NCBI GenBank assembly: GCA_017416805.1
Contig: JAFQBB010000032.1
Span: 62,001-126,000 of the forward strand
Origin: Bacteroidaceae bacterium
Lineage (GTDB): Bacteria > Bacteroidota > Bacteroidia > Bacteroidales > Bacteroidaceae
DNA length: 64,000 bases
Reading direction: 5' to 3'
How positions within the stretch are numbered: position 1 is the stretch's first letter; every line of letters starts with the position of its first letter. A program made the translations under genes and the position numbers. The notes below the pieces were generated by a model, which searched no databases, was not told where the DNA came from, and saw nothing but the letters and a program-made list of their open reading frames with translations. Of the stretch, positions 61,165-64,000 are shown piece by piece.

Positions 61165-62781
61165 ATGAAAAGAAATATATTGTATGCCATACCGTTGTTT
61201 GCAAGCTGTCTGATGGGCTGTACAGATTGGGACGACCATTATACTGGAAATGCAGGAAGTGCAGAAGGTGCGGATGCGACCTTGTGGCAACAACTCAAGG
61301 AAAATCCTTCGTTAAGTGATTTTTGTCAGGTCTTGGAGGAGACCAAAGTGTTCCGTCAACATAAGAAGACTCCTGTCAGCTATGCCCAGTTGCTTGATGG
61401 AGGACAGGCATTCACTGTTATTGCGCCTGTTAACGGGACTTTTGATAAAGAGGCCATATTGGAACAGGTAAAGACTGCCCAAGGCGATTCTGTCGTAGAG
61501 AAATCGTTTGTGCAGAATCACCTTTCACGCTTGCTGACTTCTGTTACGCCTGATGCAAAGCGTATGTTGCTGCTCAACTCGAAATATGCCGATATGGAGG
61601 ATGGCAAGATTGAAGGTGTAGCAATTTCCCATAAGAATCAGGTTGCCAAGAATGGTGTTATTCATGTGGTAGAGGATGATATTCCTTATGAACGGAATCT
61701 TTATGAGGCCTTATGTGATGATCCTGATTTATCTTTAATCGGAGAAGCATTGCGCAAATATGAAAAAGATGAGTTTAATGCAGACGCTTCTGTTTCAAGT
61801 GGAATTGTTGAAGGGGTACCTGTCTATATCGATTCGGTGATAACAGAACGTAATCTTATGTTGGAAGGTATCGGATATCTTAATCGTGAAGACTCGCTCT
61901 ATTGGGTTGTAGCTCCTACAGAGGCAGGATGGAAGCGGGCTTGGGATGAGGCTTCGTCCTATTTCCGTTTCCATGAGAAAATGCTTAAAGCCGATTCACT
62001 CCAACATTATTGGACTACCCGTGCATTGATGGAGGATGCCATATTCAATATCACACTCAATTCGCATCCCAATGATTCATTGATGTCTGTACCGTATGTT
62101 CGTGGAACAGTGCATGGTAAGCCTGTATATCACGTGTTCCACAAACCCTTTGAAGCAGGAGGAATCCTTAGTGGAGCGGTGAAAACAGAATGTAGCAACG
62201 GAGTTTTGTATAAGGTTGATGAATGGCCTTTCACAATAGAACAGAATTTCTTCAGAGAATTGTGGGTAGAAACTGAAAACGAGGCCTCCTACATTTTTGA
62301 AGAGAAAGGATGTTTTACCAATTCAAGACGTTTGGTAGGTGATAGTATTTCGGAAGATGCTTATCTGCAGATTCTTCATGAGACCGCAACATCTAACTGG
62401 GAAGTGAAATTCCGAGTAAACAATACGTTGAGTGGATACTATGATATTTATGCCATTGTGTTGCCTAAAACCATACAAGACCCTGAAGGAACGTTCAAGC
62501 CCAATAAATTCAAGGTTGTTATCAGTTATTTGGACGAAAAAGGGAATGAAAAAACAGAAACTCTCAAGAACAAACAGTTTCAGAATGATCCAACCCGTGT
62601 AGATACTATTATGTTGGCTGAATCATTCTATTTCCCTGCATGTAATTATGGCCAAAATAATAATTCGGTGAGTGTGAAATTGCAATGTTCTATTCTTCCG
62701 AAAGAGACATCGAGATTTGAACGGGAAATGTATTTGGATTGTATCTATCTGAAACCGAAGAAAGTCACGAATAACGAGTAA
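61165..62781 (+). CDS. Fasciclin-domain lipoprotein, shorter
   Basis: Lipoprotein of 538 residues. Lipobox Cys in CLMGCTDWDD (about residue 19). A FAS1 domain at about 40-175 (FTVIAPVNGTFDKEAIL, NGVIHVVEDDIPYE) and a second, more divergent one (about 180-375, LYWVVAPTEAGWKRAW, NGVLYKVDEWP); then a C-terminal beta domain (about 385-530). It lies 116 bp after the previous lipoprotein and 39 bp before a second SusC gene. Confidence 0.83.
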   Translation: MKRNILYAIPLFASCLMGCTDWDDHYTGNAGSAEGADATLWQQLKENPSLSDFCQVLEETKVFRQHKKTPVSYAQLLDGGQAFTVIAPVNGTFDKEAILEQVKTAQGDSVVEKSFVQNHLSRLLTSVTPDAKRMLLLNSKYADMEDGKIEGVAISHKNQVAKNGVIHVVEDDIPYERNLYEALCDDPDLSLIGEALRKYEKDEFNADASVSSGIVEGVPVYIDSVITERNLMLEGIGYLNREDSLYWVVAPTEAGWKRAWDEASSYFRFHEKMLKADSLQHYWTTRALMEDAIFNITLNSHPNDSLMSVPYVRGTVHGKPVYHVFHKPFEAGGILSGAVKTECSNGVLYKVDEWPFTIEQNFFRELWVETENEASYIFEEKGCFTNSRRLVGDSISEDAYLQILHETATSNWEVKFRVNNTLSGYYDIYAIVLPKTIQDPEGTFKPNKFKVVISYLDEKGNEKTETLKNKQFQNDPTRVDTIMLAESFYFPACNYGQNNNSVSVKLQCSILPKETSRFEREMYLDCIYLKPKKVTNNE

Positions 62782-62820
62782 TAGGAGAGAGGACAATTGA
62801 TAAGTTATAAATCATAAATC

Positions 62821-64000
62821 ATGAAAATTATGAAACTTTATAAAGCAATTTGTGTAGCTTTGGCGGTTGGTGCTTCTTTCACTGTGGCTGCACAAGAAAA
62901 CATGAATACCGTAGCTGGTAAGGTCGTTGATGCTGCAACGGGTGAACCTTTGGCCGGTGTCATCGTAACGGCATATGGCGATGCACGATATACAGCTATG
63001 ACGGACGAACATGGAAACTACGAATTGAAAGTGCCTTCTTATACACGTTCGGTTTCAATGAGAGTTGAAGGATACGATCTGTTACAGAAGGCTATATCTG
63101 ATAGTAGGGCTGATGCATGTTTGTATCACGAGGCTTTTTTTGATTCTTATAATGCTGAAACTACAGCCCAACTTGCGGCCAGTGCCTCAAACTTTGCAAA
63201 TACTTCAGAAATAAGTATTGATCCCCTTATCCAACAGCAATTGGGTGCTGATGTACATACTGTGTCACGTAGCGGGTTGCCTGGTATTGGCAGTATCATG
63301 ATGATGGCTGGAATCAATTCACTTCATGCTAATGCCCAGCCATTGGTGGTAGTGGATGGATTCATCATGGATATGCAGCAGGATCGTGAAATGTTGCACG
63401 ATGGATATTTCAACAATATGCTGGCAAATATCAATGTCAATGATATTGAAAGTGTGGAATTGTTGAAGAATGGAACAGCTCTTTATGGCTCGAAAGCGGC
63501 CGGGGGTGTACTTCTTATAAAGACCAAGCGCAGCCGTAGTATGGCAACGAAAATTGATGTTACAGTCAATGGCCGTTTCGAGTTGATGCCTAATTTTCCG
63601 CAAATGATGGGGGCTGAAGATTACCGTCTTTATGCTTCGGAACTTCTTTCGCGAAAGACATCATCGCTCGGTTCCATGAAGTTTATGAACAGTGATCCGA
63701 ATTATTACTATTATAGCCAGTATCACAACAATACAGATTGGAAGGATCAAGTGTATGAGGATGCCTTTTCGCAGAACTATGGCATCAATGTGCAGGGTGG
63801 TGACGATATTGCCTCTTACAACTTGTCGGTGGGATACTCGTTGGGTAACAGCACACTCAAACAGAATGAATTTTCCCGTTTCAACATGCGTTTGAATACT
63901 GATATTCAGATTATGTCTGGACTGGATGTCCGTTTTGATGCCTCTTATAGTGATGTGGACCGTTCGTTGCACGATGATGGTGCACCGGTTGACCCCTTGT
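62821..64000 (+). CDS. Second SusC/RagA-type transporter, C-terminus outside window
   Basis: About 393 codons are present and the frame is open at the window end. Signal peptide (1-24, ending in AAQ), CarboxypepD_reg-like domain (about 29-100, VAGKVVDAATGEPLAGVIV), then a plug with SLHANAQPLVVVDGF and SVELLKNGTALYGSKAAGGVLLIKTKR. The region before the plug has no clear EEVVVT box and no LQGR motif, so the plug is more divergent than in the first SusC. A SusD partner would be expected beyond the window. Start at 62821 or the in-frame Met at 62830. Confidence 0.9.
   Translation, partial: MKIMKLYKAICVALAVGASFTVAAQENMNTVAGKVVDAATGEPLAGVIVTAYGDARYTAMTDEHGNYELKVPSYTRSVSMRVEGYDLLQKAISDSRADACLYHEAFFDSYNAETTAQLAASASNFANTSEISIDPLIQQQLGADVHTVSRSGLPGIGSIMMMAGINSLHANAQPLVVVDGFIMDMQQDREMLHDGYFNNMLANINVNDIESVELLKNGTALYGSKAAGGVLLIKTKRSRSMATKIDVTVNGRFELMPNFPQMMGAEDYRLYASELLSRKTSSLGSMKFMNSDPNYYYYSQYHNNTDWKDQVYEDAFSQNYGINVQGGDDIASYNLSVGYSLGNSTLKQNEFSRFNMRLNTDIQIMSGLDVRFDASYSDVDRSLHDDGAPVDPL

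Overview
The window comes from a Bacteroidales chromosome, most like Bacteroides, Phocaeicola or a close relative. Evidence is a SusC/SusD outer-membrane locus with fasciclin lipoproteins, a one-protein hybrid two-component regulator, the gene order surE-lpxB / parA-parB-DUF5683-mltD-relA, the group bamD-rpoZ-DUF4293, an S16 protein with a long acidic tail, and repeated promoters of the TTTG-N19-21-TAnnTTTG type. No phage, plasmid, insertion sequence, tRNA, rRNA or CRISPR array was seen.

Layout. 1-1658 (minus): surE and lpxB, the latter cut by the window edge. 1914-7964 (plus): parA, parB, a DUF5683 protein, a lytic transglycosylase and a RelA/SpoT enzyme. 8178-17217 (minus): two half-size chromate transporters, a large HTCS-type regulator whose signalling residues are lost, and purL. 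17493-19204 (plus): RNase P RNA and a YihY/BrkB membrane protein. 19317-22047 (minus): nitroreductase, riboflavin synthase, a toxin-antitoxin pair and a sirtuin. 22236-22664 (plus): a DUF6078-like protein. 22887-28043 (minus): an aromatic amino acid operon (pheA, aminotransferase, DAHP synthase/chorismate mutase, tyrA) with a pectinesterase at its tail, headed by a Phe/Tyr-rich leader peptide and attenuator that I consider the best find here. 28211-34417: a small protein, an acyltransferase, DUF5103, uvrB, bamD, rpoZ and DUF4293. 34998-37523: a GH115 alpha-glucuronidase. 37878-41139: rsfS, ftsH, cdsA. 41204-46078: a two-component system divergent from an ABC exporter, with a palindrome between them. 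46321-50903: lipocalin, an orphan nucleotidyltransferase, clpB and rpsP. 51444-64000: a fasciclin-SusC-SusD-fasciclin-fasciclin-SusC locus running off the window.

Most genes are housekeeping. The accessory interest lies in the attenuator, the dead phosphorelay in the HTCS, the fasciclin/SusCD locus, and non-coding repeats. A 128-146 bp palindromic element occurs three times; its two full copies differ by one 9-bp unit in each arm, and one copy supplies the last codons and stop of a gene. Short phrase-like repeats in several intergenic gaps often form hairpins at gene ends. All family names were recognised by reading the protein sequences; no database search was possible.
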